The notes beneath the pieces were generated by a model. The model was given only the letters and a program-made list of their open reading frames with translations, was not told the DNA's origin and ran no database searches. Position numbers and translations under genes: made by a program. A stretch of 32,896 nucleotides of DNA from Streptomyces hirsutus (GTDB lineage Bacteria > Actinomycetota > Actinomycetes > Streptomycetales > Streptomycetaceae): NCBI RefSeq assembly GCF_001418415.1, contig NZ_LIQT01000010.1, positions 1 to 32,896 of the forward strand. The letters are read 5' to 3'. Positions within the stretch are counted from its first letter, which is position 1, and the number at the start of each line of letters is the position of its first letter. Shown here piece by piece: positions 15,351 through 22,090 of this stretch.

Positions 15351-16322
15351 GTGAAAGTGGCAGTTCTCGGCGCCGGGGCCATCGGCGCCTACGTCGGCGC
15401 CGCGCTCCATCGCGCGGGTGCCGATGTGCACCTCGTCGCCCGTGGACCGCATCTGGCGGCCATGAGGCAGCACGGCGTGCGGGTGCTCAGCCCACGCGGC
15501 GACTTCACCGCCCGCCCCCACGCGACCGACGACCCGGCCGAGGTCGGCCCGGTCGACTACGTCTTCCTCGGCCTCAAGGCCAACGCGTACGCGGCGTGCG
15601 GGCCGCTGATCGCACCCCTGTTGCACGACACCACGGCGGTCGTGGCCGCCCAGAACGGCATCCCCTGGTGGTACTTCCACCGGCACGGCGGCCCCCACGA
15701 CGGCCACCGTCTCGAGAGCGTGGACCCCGGCGGCGCGGTCGGTGCGGTGCTCGCGCCCCGGCGGGCGATCGGCTGTGTGGTCTACGCGGCGACCGAGCTC
15801 GAAGGGCCGGGCGTGGTACGGCATCTGGAGGGCACCCGGTTCTCGATCGGGGAGCCCGACCGCAGTGTCTCCGCGCGCTGTCTCGCGTTCAGCGGGGCGA
15901 TGGTGGACGGCGGGCTGAAGTGCCCGGTGGAGCCCGAACTGCGCGGCGACATCTGGGTCAAGCTGCTCGGCAACATCTCCTTCAACCCGATCAGCGCCCT
16001 CGCCCGCGCGACCATGCGGCAGATGTGTCTGCACGGCGGCACCCGCAGGGTCATCGAGATCATGATGCACGAGACGCTCGCGGTCGCCCGTGCCCTGGGC
16101 TGCGAGGTCGGCGTGTCCGTGGAGCGCCGGCTGGCCGGTGCCGAGCGCGTCGGCGACCACCGCACGTCCACGCTCCAGGATCTGGAGCGCGGCAAACCGC
16201 TCGAACTCGACGTACTGCTCGCCGCCGTCGTCGAGTTGGCGGAGATCACCGGCGTGGAGGTGCCCACCCTGCGCACCGTGCACGCCCTCTCGGACCTGCT
16301 CGCGCTGAGGAGCGCCGCATGA
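15351..16322 (+). CDS. 2-dehydropantoate 2-reductase family protein (PanE/ApbA-like)
   Basis: A 323-aa NADPH-dependent reductase of the ketopantoate reductase family. The N-terminal Rossmann loop is VAVLGAGAIGAYVGAAL (residues 3-19). VFLGLKANA, then AAQNGIPWW with the conserved Asn-Gly, lie in the middle. The C-terminal helical domain contains the family's Lys/Asn stretch (DIWVKLLGNISFNPISAL) and REIMMHETLAVARALG-like helices. The GTG at 15351 has GGAG nine bases upstream. The frame is open further upstream, but that part covers the promoter. The TGA overlaps the next ATG (ATGA), so it is translationally coupled to formate dehydrogenase. Pantothenate synthesis is unlikely given this operon; reduction of another 2-keto acid is my inference. 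Confidence 0.88.
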   Translation: MKVAVLGAGAIGAYVGAALHRAGADVHLVARGPHLAAMRQHGVRVLSPRGDFTARPHATDDPAEVGPVDYVFLGLKANAYAACGPLIAPLLHDTTAVVAAQNGIPWWYFHRHGGPHDGHRLESVDPGGAVGAVLAPRRAIGCVVYAATELEGPGVVRHLEGTRFSIGEPDRSVSARCLAFSGAMVDGGLKCPVEPELRGDIWVKLLGNISFNPISALARATMRQMCLHGGTRRVIEIMMHETLAVARALGCEVGVSVERRLAGAERVGDHRTSTLQDLERGKPLELDVLLAAVVELAEITGVEVPTLRTVHALSDLLALRSAA

Positions 16323-18307
16323 AAAGCACCAGGAAACGCGACCGGAGCCCGAAGACCTACACCCGGCTCACTCATCCGCTGGTCCGTGATTCACGGGACG
16401 AGCCGTTCCGGCGGGCGACCTGGGAGGAGGCCCTGGACCGGGCCGCCCGGGGACTCGGCGCCGCGCGCGGCGCGTTCGGGATGTTCTCCTGCGCCCGCGC
16501 GACGAACGAGATGAACTACGTGGCCCAGAAGTTCGCCCGGGTCGTCATGGGCACCCACAACGTCGATTCCTGCAACCGTACCTGTCACGCCCCGTCCGTG
16601 GCCGGGCTGTCGGCCGCCTTCGGCTCCGGCGGAGGGACGTCGTCGTACGAGGAGATCGAGCACACGGACCTCATCGTGATGTGGGGTTCCAACGCCCGCT
16701 TCGCACACCCCATCTTCTTCCAGCACGTGCTGAAGGGCATCCACAACGGCGCCCGGATGTACGCGGTCGACCCGCGGCGGACGTCCACCGCCGAGTGGGC
16801 GGAGAGCTGGCTCGGGCTGAACGTCGGCACGGACATCCCGATGGCGCACGCGATCGGCCGCGAGATCATCCACGCCGGTCTGGTCAACGAGGCGTTCGTC
16901 CGGCGGGCGACGACCGGCTTCGAGGAGTACCGGGAGCTCGTCGAACCGTGGACGCTGTCCCTCGCCGAGAAGGTGACGGGTGTCCCGGCTGCCGCCATAC
17001 GGGAGTTGGCGCACGCCTATGCCCGGGCCGAGCGCGCCCAGCTGTGCTGGACCCTCGGTATCACCGAGCACCACAACGGCACCGACAACGTCCGGGCCCT
17101 GGTCAACCTGTCCCTGCTCACCGGCCATGTCGGCCGCTACGGTGCCGGGCTGCAGCCGCTGCGCGGCCAGAACAACGTGCAGGGCGGCGGCGACATGGGG
17201 GCGATCCCCAACCGACTGCCCGGGTTCCAGGACATCCTCGACCCCGCCGTCCGGCTGAAGTTCGAGTCCGCCTGGGGCACCGCCCTCCAGCCGCGGCACG
17301 GAATGACCCTGACGGAGATGTTCGAGGCCATGGAGGACGGTTCACTGCGGGCCGTCTACTGCATCGGCGAGAACCCGGCGCAGTCCGAGGCGGACAGCGG
17401 CCAGGCGGTTCGGCGGCTGAGCGGGCTGGACTTCCTGGTGGTGCAGGACATCTTCCTGACGAAGACCGCCGAACTCGCGGACGTGGTGCTGCCGGCGACC
17501 GCCGGGTGGGCGGAGACCGACGGCACCACCACCAACAGCGAACGCCGGGTGCAGCGTGTCCGCCGGGCGGTCGCCCCGCCCGGCGAGGCGCGCGAGGACA
17601 TCGACATCCTGTGCGATCTCGCAGCCCGCCTCGGCCACGACTGGAAGTACGCGGACGCCGAGGCCGTCTGGAACGAGCTCCGGTCGCTCTCCCCCGACCA
17701 CCACGGCATGACCTACGGGCGGCTGGAGGAGCACCAGGGCATCCAGTGGCCGTGCCCGAGCATCGATTCCCTCGAACCGCCTTATCTGCACGGCAGGTTG
17801 TGGGAAGCGGATGCGCAGCGGCGGGGCAGGCCCGCGCCGTTCGGGATCGTGCAGCACGATCCGCCGGTCGACCTGACCGACGAGGAGTACCCGATCCGGC
17901 TCACCACGGGACGACGGCTCGACTCCTACAACACCGGCGTCCAGAGCAGCGGTTACTCGTCCCCACTGCGGCGCGGCGAGTCCGTCGAGCTGTGCCCCGA
18001 GGATGCGGAGCACTACGGGGTGGTGGTCGGCGAGGAGGTGCGGGTGACCTCGCGGCGCGGATCGGTTCTGGCGCCGGTGTGGGTGGACACCGCGCTGCGG
18101 CCGGGCCTGGCGTTCATGACGTTCCACTTTCCCGACGAGGTGGACACCAACAAGCTGACGATCGAGGCGAACTGCCCGATCGCGGGGACGGCGGAATTCA
18201 AGGCGTCGGCGATCCGGATCGAGAAGCTTCCGGCTCCCGGCCACGTGAACCGTCCGGCCCATCCGTCCCGTCCGACCCATGTGCCCCATGGGACCCAGGT
18301 GAGGTGA
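16319..18307 (+). CDS. Formate dehydrogenase alpha subunit, molybdopterin catalytic part (split; lacks iron-sulfur N-terminus)
   Basis: A 662-aa molybdopterin oxidoreductase of the formate dehydrogenase type. Cys89-His90 in NRTCHAPSV match the active-site Cys/Sec-His of FdhF/FdsA, so this is a Cys enzyme. The bis-MGD-binding parts are present (VMWGSN, YAVDPRRT, GRYGAGLQPLRGQNNVQGGGDMG, CIGENPAQSE, VLPATAGWAETDGTTTN), as is the C-terminal molydop-binding domain (TTGRRLDSYNTG onward, ending FMTFHFP..DVDTNKLT-like). It begins directly at the family's post-cluster region (YTRLTHPLVRD). The CxxCxxxC Fe4S4 segment and ferredoxin domains, normally N-terminal, are instead encoded at 20160-21020. The last 25 residues are a Pro/His/Arg-rich low-complexity tail. 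The ATG overlaps the upstream TGA. The likely role is NAD-linked formate oxidation together with the next two products. Confidence 0.93.
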   Translation: MKSTRKRDRSPKTYTRLTHPLVRDSRDEPFRRATWEEALDRAARGLGAARGAFGMFSCARATNEMNYVAQKFARVVMGTHNVDSCNRTCHAPSVAGLSAAFGSGGGTSSYEEIEHTDLIVMWGSNARFAHPIFFQHVLKGIHNGARMYAVDPRRTSTAEWAESWLGLNVGTDIPMAHAIGREIIHAGLVNEAFVRRATTGFEEYRELVEPWTLSLAEKVTGVPAAAIRELAHAYARAERAQLCWTLGITEHHNGTDNVRALVNLSLLTGHVGRYGAGLQPLRGQNNVQGGGDMGAIPNRLPGFQDILDPAVRLKFESAWGTALQPRHGMTLTEMFEAMEDGSLRAVYCIGENPAQSEADSGQAVRRLSGLDFLVVQDIFLTKTAELADVVLPATAGWAETDGTTTNSERRVQRVRRAVAPPGEAREDIDILCDLAARLGHDWKYADAEAVWNELRSLSPDHHGMTYGRLEEHQGIQWPCPSIDSLEPPYLHGRLWEADAQRRGRPAPFGIVQHDPPVDLTDEEYPIRLTTGRRLDSYNTGVQSSGYSSPLRRGESVELCPEDAEHYGVVVGEEVRVTSRRGSVLAPVWVDTALRPGLAFMTFHFPDEVDTNKLTIEANCPIAGTAEFKASAIRIEKLPAPGHVNRPAHPSRPTHVPHGTQVR

Positions 18308-18312
18308 CGTAA

Positions 18313-20163
18313 GTGGACCTGCGCTTCGGTGACAGCAAACCGACGGACGAGGAGCGGGCGGCGGTCGACGCGCTGCTCGGCCCTCCCGAGTCCTCGTGGG
18401 AGGGTGCCGACCGTACCGACGCCGATCTGAGGTGGGCCCGGGGCGGGCGGGAGGCCCGGGGCCGCCGCGACCTGCTGCTGCCGGGGCTGCACGCGGTCAA
18501 CGACCGGGTGGGCTGGATCAGCGAGGGCGCCCTGGACTACCTGTGCCGGCGGCTGACGGTGCCGCCGTCGGAGGCGTACGGGGTCGCCACGTTCTACGCG
18601 ATGTTCTCGGTCCGCCCGCGTCCCGCGACGGTGCTGCACGTGTGCACCGACCTCGCGTGCGCGGCGGCCGGGGCCGGCGCCCTGTGCGCCGGGATCGCAT
18701 CACGGCTCGGGACCACGCCCGGGACCGACGGCACCGGCGGCATCAGCGGGGTGAGCGTGGAGCGCAGCCCCTGTCTGGGCCTGTGCGAACGTGCTCCGGC
18801 GGCGCTGGCGATCAGGGCCGGGGACCCGGTGCGTACGGCGGTCTCCGCGCCGGCGACGGTGGAGTCCGCGGTGCTCGCGGCGACCGCGCCCGACGCGGCC
18901 CCCGACGAACCGCCCGCGGTGATGGCCGTGCCCCAGGCGGGGGACCCCACGCTGACGCTGCTGCGCCGGATCGGGGTGGCCGACCCGGAGTCGCTGGACG
19001 ACTACCGCGCCCACGGCGGTTACACGGCCCTGCGCCGGGCCTTCGCGCTGGGCCCGGCCGGGGTGATCCGGGAGGTCACCGACTCGGGTCTGGTCGGGCG
19101 GGGCGGCGCCGCCTTCCCCACCGGCCGCAAGTGGCAGGCCACGGCGTCCCAGCCGGACCGGCCGCACCATCTCGTCTGCAACGCCGACGAGTCCGAGCCC
19201 GGTACCTTCAAGGACCGGGTGATCATGGAGGGTGACCCGTACGCGCTGGTGGAGGCGATGACGATCGCCGCGTACGCGACCGGCGCCCACAAGGGATACC
19301 TCTATCTGCGCGGCGAGTACCCGCAGGCACTGCACCGTATGCGGTATGCGATCGACCGGGCGCGGGCGCGCGGGCTGCTCGGCGACGACATCCTCGGCCA
19401 GGGTTTCGCCTTCGACATCGAGATCCGGCGCGGCGCGGGTGCCTACATCTGCGGCGAGGAGACCGCGCTGTTCAGCTCCATCGAGGGGTACCGGGGCGAG
19501 CCCCGCTCCAAGCCGCCCTTCCCGGTGGAGAAGGGCCTGTTCGGCAAGCCGACGGTGGAGAACAACGTCGAGACCCTCGTCAACGTCCTGCCCGTCCTGA
19601 CGATGGGCGCCCCGGCGTACGCGGCGATCGGTACCGAACGGTCCACCGGCCCCAAGCTGTTCTGCGTCTCCGGCAGCGTCGGGCGGCCCGGCGTCTACGA
19701 GGTGCCGTTCGGTGCGACGCTGGGTGAGCTGCTGGAGCTGGCCGACGTACGGGACGGACTGCGGGCGGTGCTGCTCGGCGGGGCGGCCGGCGGTTTCGTC
19801 CGCGCCGACGAACTCGGTATCCCGCTCACCTTCGAAGGCACCCGCCAGGCGGGCACGACGCTCGGCTCGGGGGTCGTCATGGCCTTCGACGACACCGTCC
19901 CGCTGCCCCGGCTGCTGCTGCGCATCGCCCAGTTCTTCCGCGACGAGTCGTGCGGGCAGTGCGTGCCGTGCCGGGTGGGGACCGTGCGCCAGGAGGAGGC
20001 GCTCACCCGGATCGTGGAGCGCACCGGGGCCGGGGCCGCCGGTGACATCGCCCTGCTGCGCGAGGTGGGCAGCGCGATGCGGGACGCCTCGATCTGCGGT
20101 CTGGGCCAGACCGCGTGGAACGCCGTGGAATCCGCCATCGACCGTCTGGGGGCCTACGAATGA
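18313..20163 (+). CDS. Fused NuoE-NuoF-type diaphorase subunit (FdsG-FdsB-like)
   Basis: A 616-aa fusion. Residues 1-165 are the NuoE/FdsG thioredoxin-like [2Fe-2S] domain with Cys111, Cys116, Cys154 and Cys158. After a 40-residue Ala/Pro-rich linker, residues 210-616 are NuoF/FdsB: the GLVGRGGAAFPTGRKW glycine loop (259-274), NADESEPGTFKDR, GAGAYICGEETAL (375-387) for FMN/NADH, SLBB-like region, and the [4Fe-4S] site with Cys547, Cys550, Cys553 and Cys595. It passes electrons from formate to NAD+ through FMN. The GTG at 18313 has GAGGTGA five bases upstream, overlapping the fdh stop. Its own stop overlaps the next ATG. In Cupriavidus-type enzymes these are two genes; the fusion fixes 1:1 stoichiometry. 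Confidence 0.95.
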   Translation: MDLRFGDSKPTDEERAAVDALLGPPESSWEGADRTDADLRWARGGREARGRRDLLLPGLHAVNDRVGWISEGALDYLCRRLTVPPSEAYGVATFYAMFSVRPRPATVLHVCTDLACAAAGAGALCAGIASRLGTTPGTDGTGGISGVSVERSPCLGLCERAPAALAIRAGDPVRTAVSAPATVESAVLAATAPDAAPDEPPAVMAVPQAGDPTLTLLRRIGVADPESLDDYRAHGGYTALRRAFALGPAGVIREVTDSGLVGRGGAAFPTGRKWQATASQPDRPHHLVCNADESEPGTFKDRVIMEGDPYALVEAMTIAAYATGAHKGYLYLRGEYPQALHRMRYAIDRARARGLLGDDILGQGFAFDIEIRRGAGAYICGEETALFSSIEGYRGEPRSKPPFPVEKGLFGKPTVENNVETLVNVLPVLTMGAPAYAAIGTERSTGPKLFCVSGSVGRPGVYEVPFGATLGELLELADVRDGLRAVLLGGAAGGFVRADELGIPLTFEGTRQAGTTLGSGVVMAFDDTVPLPRLLLRIAQFFRDESCGQCVPCRVGTVRQEEALTRIVERTGAGAAGDIALLREVGSAMRDASICGLGQTAWNAVESAIDRLGAYE

Positions 20164-21020
20164 CCGTGACACCGCTGGGGATTCCCCGCCGTCTGCTGGA
20201 GTTCACCCTCGACGGCGAGCCCGTCCGGGCGCCCGAGGGGGCGACGATCCTGGACGCCTGCCGGGCGGCCGGGAAGGACGTGCCGACCCTGTGCGAGGGC
20301 GACACCCTGACGCCGAAGAACGCGTGCCGCGTGTGCGTGGTGGAGGTCGAGGGCGCCCGCACCCTGGTCCCGGCCTGCTCGCGCAAGGCGGAGCCGGGCA
20401 TGGAGGTGCGCACCGGCACCGAGCGGGCCCGGCACGCCCGGAAGGTGGTCCTGGAACTGCTCGCGTCCTCCGTCGACCTGTCGACGACCCCGCGGGCCGC
20501 CGAGTGGATCAAGGAGTACGAGGCGAAGCCGGACCGCTTCGGCCCGGACGCGGCCCGGGTCGACGAGGAACCCAGGGTCGACAACGACCTGTACGTGCGC
20601 GACTACGGCAAGTGCATCCTCTGCTACAAGTGCGTGGACGCCTGCGGCGACCAGTGGCAGAACTCCTTCGCGATCTCGGTCGCGGGCCGCGGCTTCGACG
20701 CCCGGATCGCGGTCGAGCACGACGGTCCGCTGACCGAGTCGGCGTGCGTGTACTGCGGGAACTGCGTCGAGGTGTGCCCGACGGGCGCCCTGTCGTTCAA
20801 GTCGGAGTTCGACATGCGGGCGGCGGGTACCTGGAACGAGTCGGCGCAGACGCGGACGACGACGGTGTGCGCGTACTGCGGAGTGGGCTGCAACCTCACG
20901 CTGCACGTGCAGGACAATGAGATCGTTAAGGTCAGCTCACCGCACGACAATCCGGTGACCCACGGCAACCTGTGCATCAAGGGCCGCTTCGGCTATCAGC
21001 ACGTGCAGAACCGGGACTGA
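20160..21020 (+). CDS. Formate dehydrogenase iron-sulfur subunit (N-terminal half of a split alpha subunit)
   Basis: A 286-aa protein that corresponds to the missing N-terminus of the alpha subunit. Residues 10-85 are a NuoG-type [2Fe-2S] domain (Cys45, Cys56, Cys59, Cys73). Residues 150-210 carry two [4Fe-4S] motifs (Cys152/155/158/162 and Cys196/199/202/206). Residues 236-282 are the molybdopterin-oxidoreductase Fe4S4 domain with CAYCGVGC (Cys237, 240, 244), Cys272 and the conserved electron-relay Lys274 in CIKGRFGYQ. It then stops exactly where the catalytic domain would begin. The NuoG His-Cys3 cluster motif expected around 100-125 is absent. The ATG overlaps the previous TGA; a reading from 20115 is rejected because it overlaps NuoF more and has no better ribosome site. 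Confidence 0.94.
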   Translation: MTVTPLGIPRRLLEFTLDGEPVRAPEGATILDACRAAGKDVPTLCEGDTLTPKNACRVCVVEVEGARTLVPACSRKAEPGMEVRTGTERARHARKVVLELLASSVDLSTTPRAAEWIKEYEAKPDRFGPDAARVDEEPRVDNDLYVRDYGKCILCYKCVDACGDQWQNSFAISVAGRGFDARIAVEHDGPLTESACVYCGNCVEVCPTGALSFKSEFDMRAAGTWNESAQTRTTTVCAYCGVGCNLTLHVQDNEIVKVSSPHDNPVTHGNLCIKGRFGYQHVQNRD

Positions 21021-21048
21021 CGCCAGGAACCGACCAGGGACTGGGGAC

Positions 21049-21897
21049 ATGGGACGAGTCACAGAACGACGCAAGGTGGTCCGCATCCGCGACGGGGTGG
21101 TGTCCACCCGCCCGGACACGCTCGTCACCGAGGAGCCCCTGGAGATCCGGCTGAACGGGAAGCCGCTGGCGATCACGATGCGCACCCCGGGTGACGACTT
21201 CGCGCTGGCCGTCGGCTTCCTGGTGAGCGAGGGGGTCCTGGCGACGGCCTCCGATCTGCGGAACGTCGTGTACTGCGCGGGCGCGACCGCGGACGGGGGG
21301 AACACGTACAACGTGGTCGACGTGCAGACCGCCCCCGGCGTGCGGATCCCGGACATCACGCTCGAGCGGAACGTGTACACGACCTCGTCCTGCGGCCTGT
21401 GCGGCAAGGCGAGTCTGGACGCGGTGCGCACCACGACCCGCCACCCCATCGCCGACAGTCCGCCGCTGCTCGTCACCCCGGAGCTGCTGGCGGGCCTGCC
21501 CGACCGGCTGCGCGCCTCCCAGCGGGTCTTCGACCGGACGGGGGGCCTGCACGCGGCGGCCCTGTTCGACGAGGAGGGGGAACTGCTGGACGTCCGGGAG
21601 GACGTGGGCCGGCACAACGCGGTCGACAAACTGGTCGGCCGTGCCCTGCAGGGCGGGAACCTGCCGCTGTCCCGGACCGTCCTGATGGTCTCCGGCCGTG
21701 CCTCCTTCGAGCTGGCGCAGAAGGCGGTCATGGCGGGCATCCCCCTGCTCGCGGCCGTCTCGGCGCCGTCCTCGCTGGCCGTGGACCTGGCGGCGGAGAC
21801 GGGTCTGACGCTGGTCGGCTTCCTGCGGGGCACCTCCATGAACGTGTACGCGGGTGAGGACCGCATAGCCCTGCGGGCGGCGGCCCCCCAGGGCTGA
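21049..21897 (+). CDS. fdhD: Formate dehydrogenase accessory sulfurtransferase FdhD
   Basis: A 282-aa FdhD protein, which delivers sulfur from IscS to the molybdenum cofactor of formate dehydrogenases. The catalytic CxxC loop is TTSSCGLCGKAS (Cys115, Cys118). Other family blocks are EEPLEIRLNGKPLAITMRTP, FALAVGFLVSEG, FDRTGGLHAAALF, EDVGRHNAVDKL, SGRASFELAQKA and PSSLAVDLA. The ATG at 21049 has GGGGAC just upstream and lies 28 nt past the iron-sulfur gene, so it is the last gene of the operon before a GC-rich hairpin. Its presence supports a Mo-containing formate dehydrogenase rather than another member of the family. Confidence 0.96.
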   Translation: MGRVTERRKVVRIRDGVVSTRPDTLVTEEPLEIRLNGKPLAITMRTPGDDFALAVGFLVSEGVLATASDLRNVVYCAGATADGGNTYNVVDVQTAPGVRIPDITLERNVYTTSSCGLCGKASLDAVRTTTRHPIADSPPLLVTPELLAGLPDRLRASQRVFDRTGGLHAAALFDEEGELLDVREDVGRHNAVDKLVGRALQGGNLPLSRTVLMVSGRASFELAQKAVMAGIPLLAAVSAPSSLAVDLAAETGLTLVGFLRGTSMNVYAGEDRIALRAAAPQG

Positions 21898-21902
21898 CCG
21901 GT

Positions 21903-21961
21903 CCCCCGCGGCACGGCGGCGGGGTCCCTGCCGGCGGGGAGCGCCCCCTGCGCCGCGGGGG
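21903..21961 (+). terminator. Hairpin at the end of the formate dehydrogenase operon
   Basis: CCCCCGCGGC (21903-21912) pairs exactly with GCCGCGGGGG (21952-21961). The enclosed 39 nt are also GC-rich and can fold. It starts 6 nt after the fdhD stop. No U-tract. Confidence 0.55.
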
Positions 21962-22000
21962 CCCCGCCTCGAACCCACGGCCACCGCGCCGTGGTCCATG

Positions 22001-22048
22001 CGTCAGGACGGCAGGGCGTCAGCACGGCAGGGCGGCAGGGCGGCAGGT
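22001..22048. repeat. Octamer tandem repeat, about six units of CGGCAGGG
   Basis: Units at 22001, 22009, 22017, 22025, 22033 and 22041 read CGTCAGGA, CGGCAGGG, CGTCAGCA, CGGCAGGG, CGGCAGGG, CGGCAGGT. It ends 5 bp before the putative -35 of the next gene. Confidence 0.75.
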
Positions 22049-22052
22049 GCCA

Positions 22053-22090
22053 TGGACCCGCGCCACTCCTGCCACTAACGTCCCTGAGCG
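22053..22090 (+). promoter_or_regulatory. Candidate promoter giving a leaderless mRNA
   Basis: TGGACC (22053-22058), a 17-bp spacer and TAACGT (22076-22081) fit the vegetative consensus. The GTG start at 22090 follows eight bases later and has no ribosome site, so the transcript probably begins at or next to the start codon. Confidence 0.5.

Noticed and set aside
16583..16588. Selenocysteine at the formate dehydrogenase active site
   Set aside because: The codon for residue 89 is TGC (Cys), not TGA, and no SECIS-type element is needed.
15596..18307. Extended 903-codon reading of the formate dehydrogenase frame
   Set aside because: The first 240 codons lie out of frame over the PanE-like gene and are Arg-rich nonsense; the real start is the ATGA overlap at 16319.
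16319..21020. A frameshift or assembly error breaking one formate dehydrogenase gene
   Set aside because: The two halves are separated by a complete 1.85-kb gene, are in reverse order, and each has its own coupled start; a simple error cannot produce this.
22001..22048. CRISPR-like array in the octamer repeats
   Set aside because: Units are 8 bp with no spacers, and there are no cas genes.
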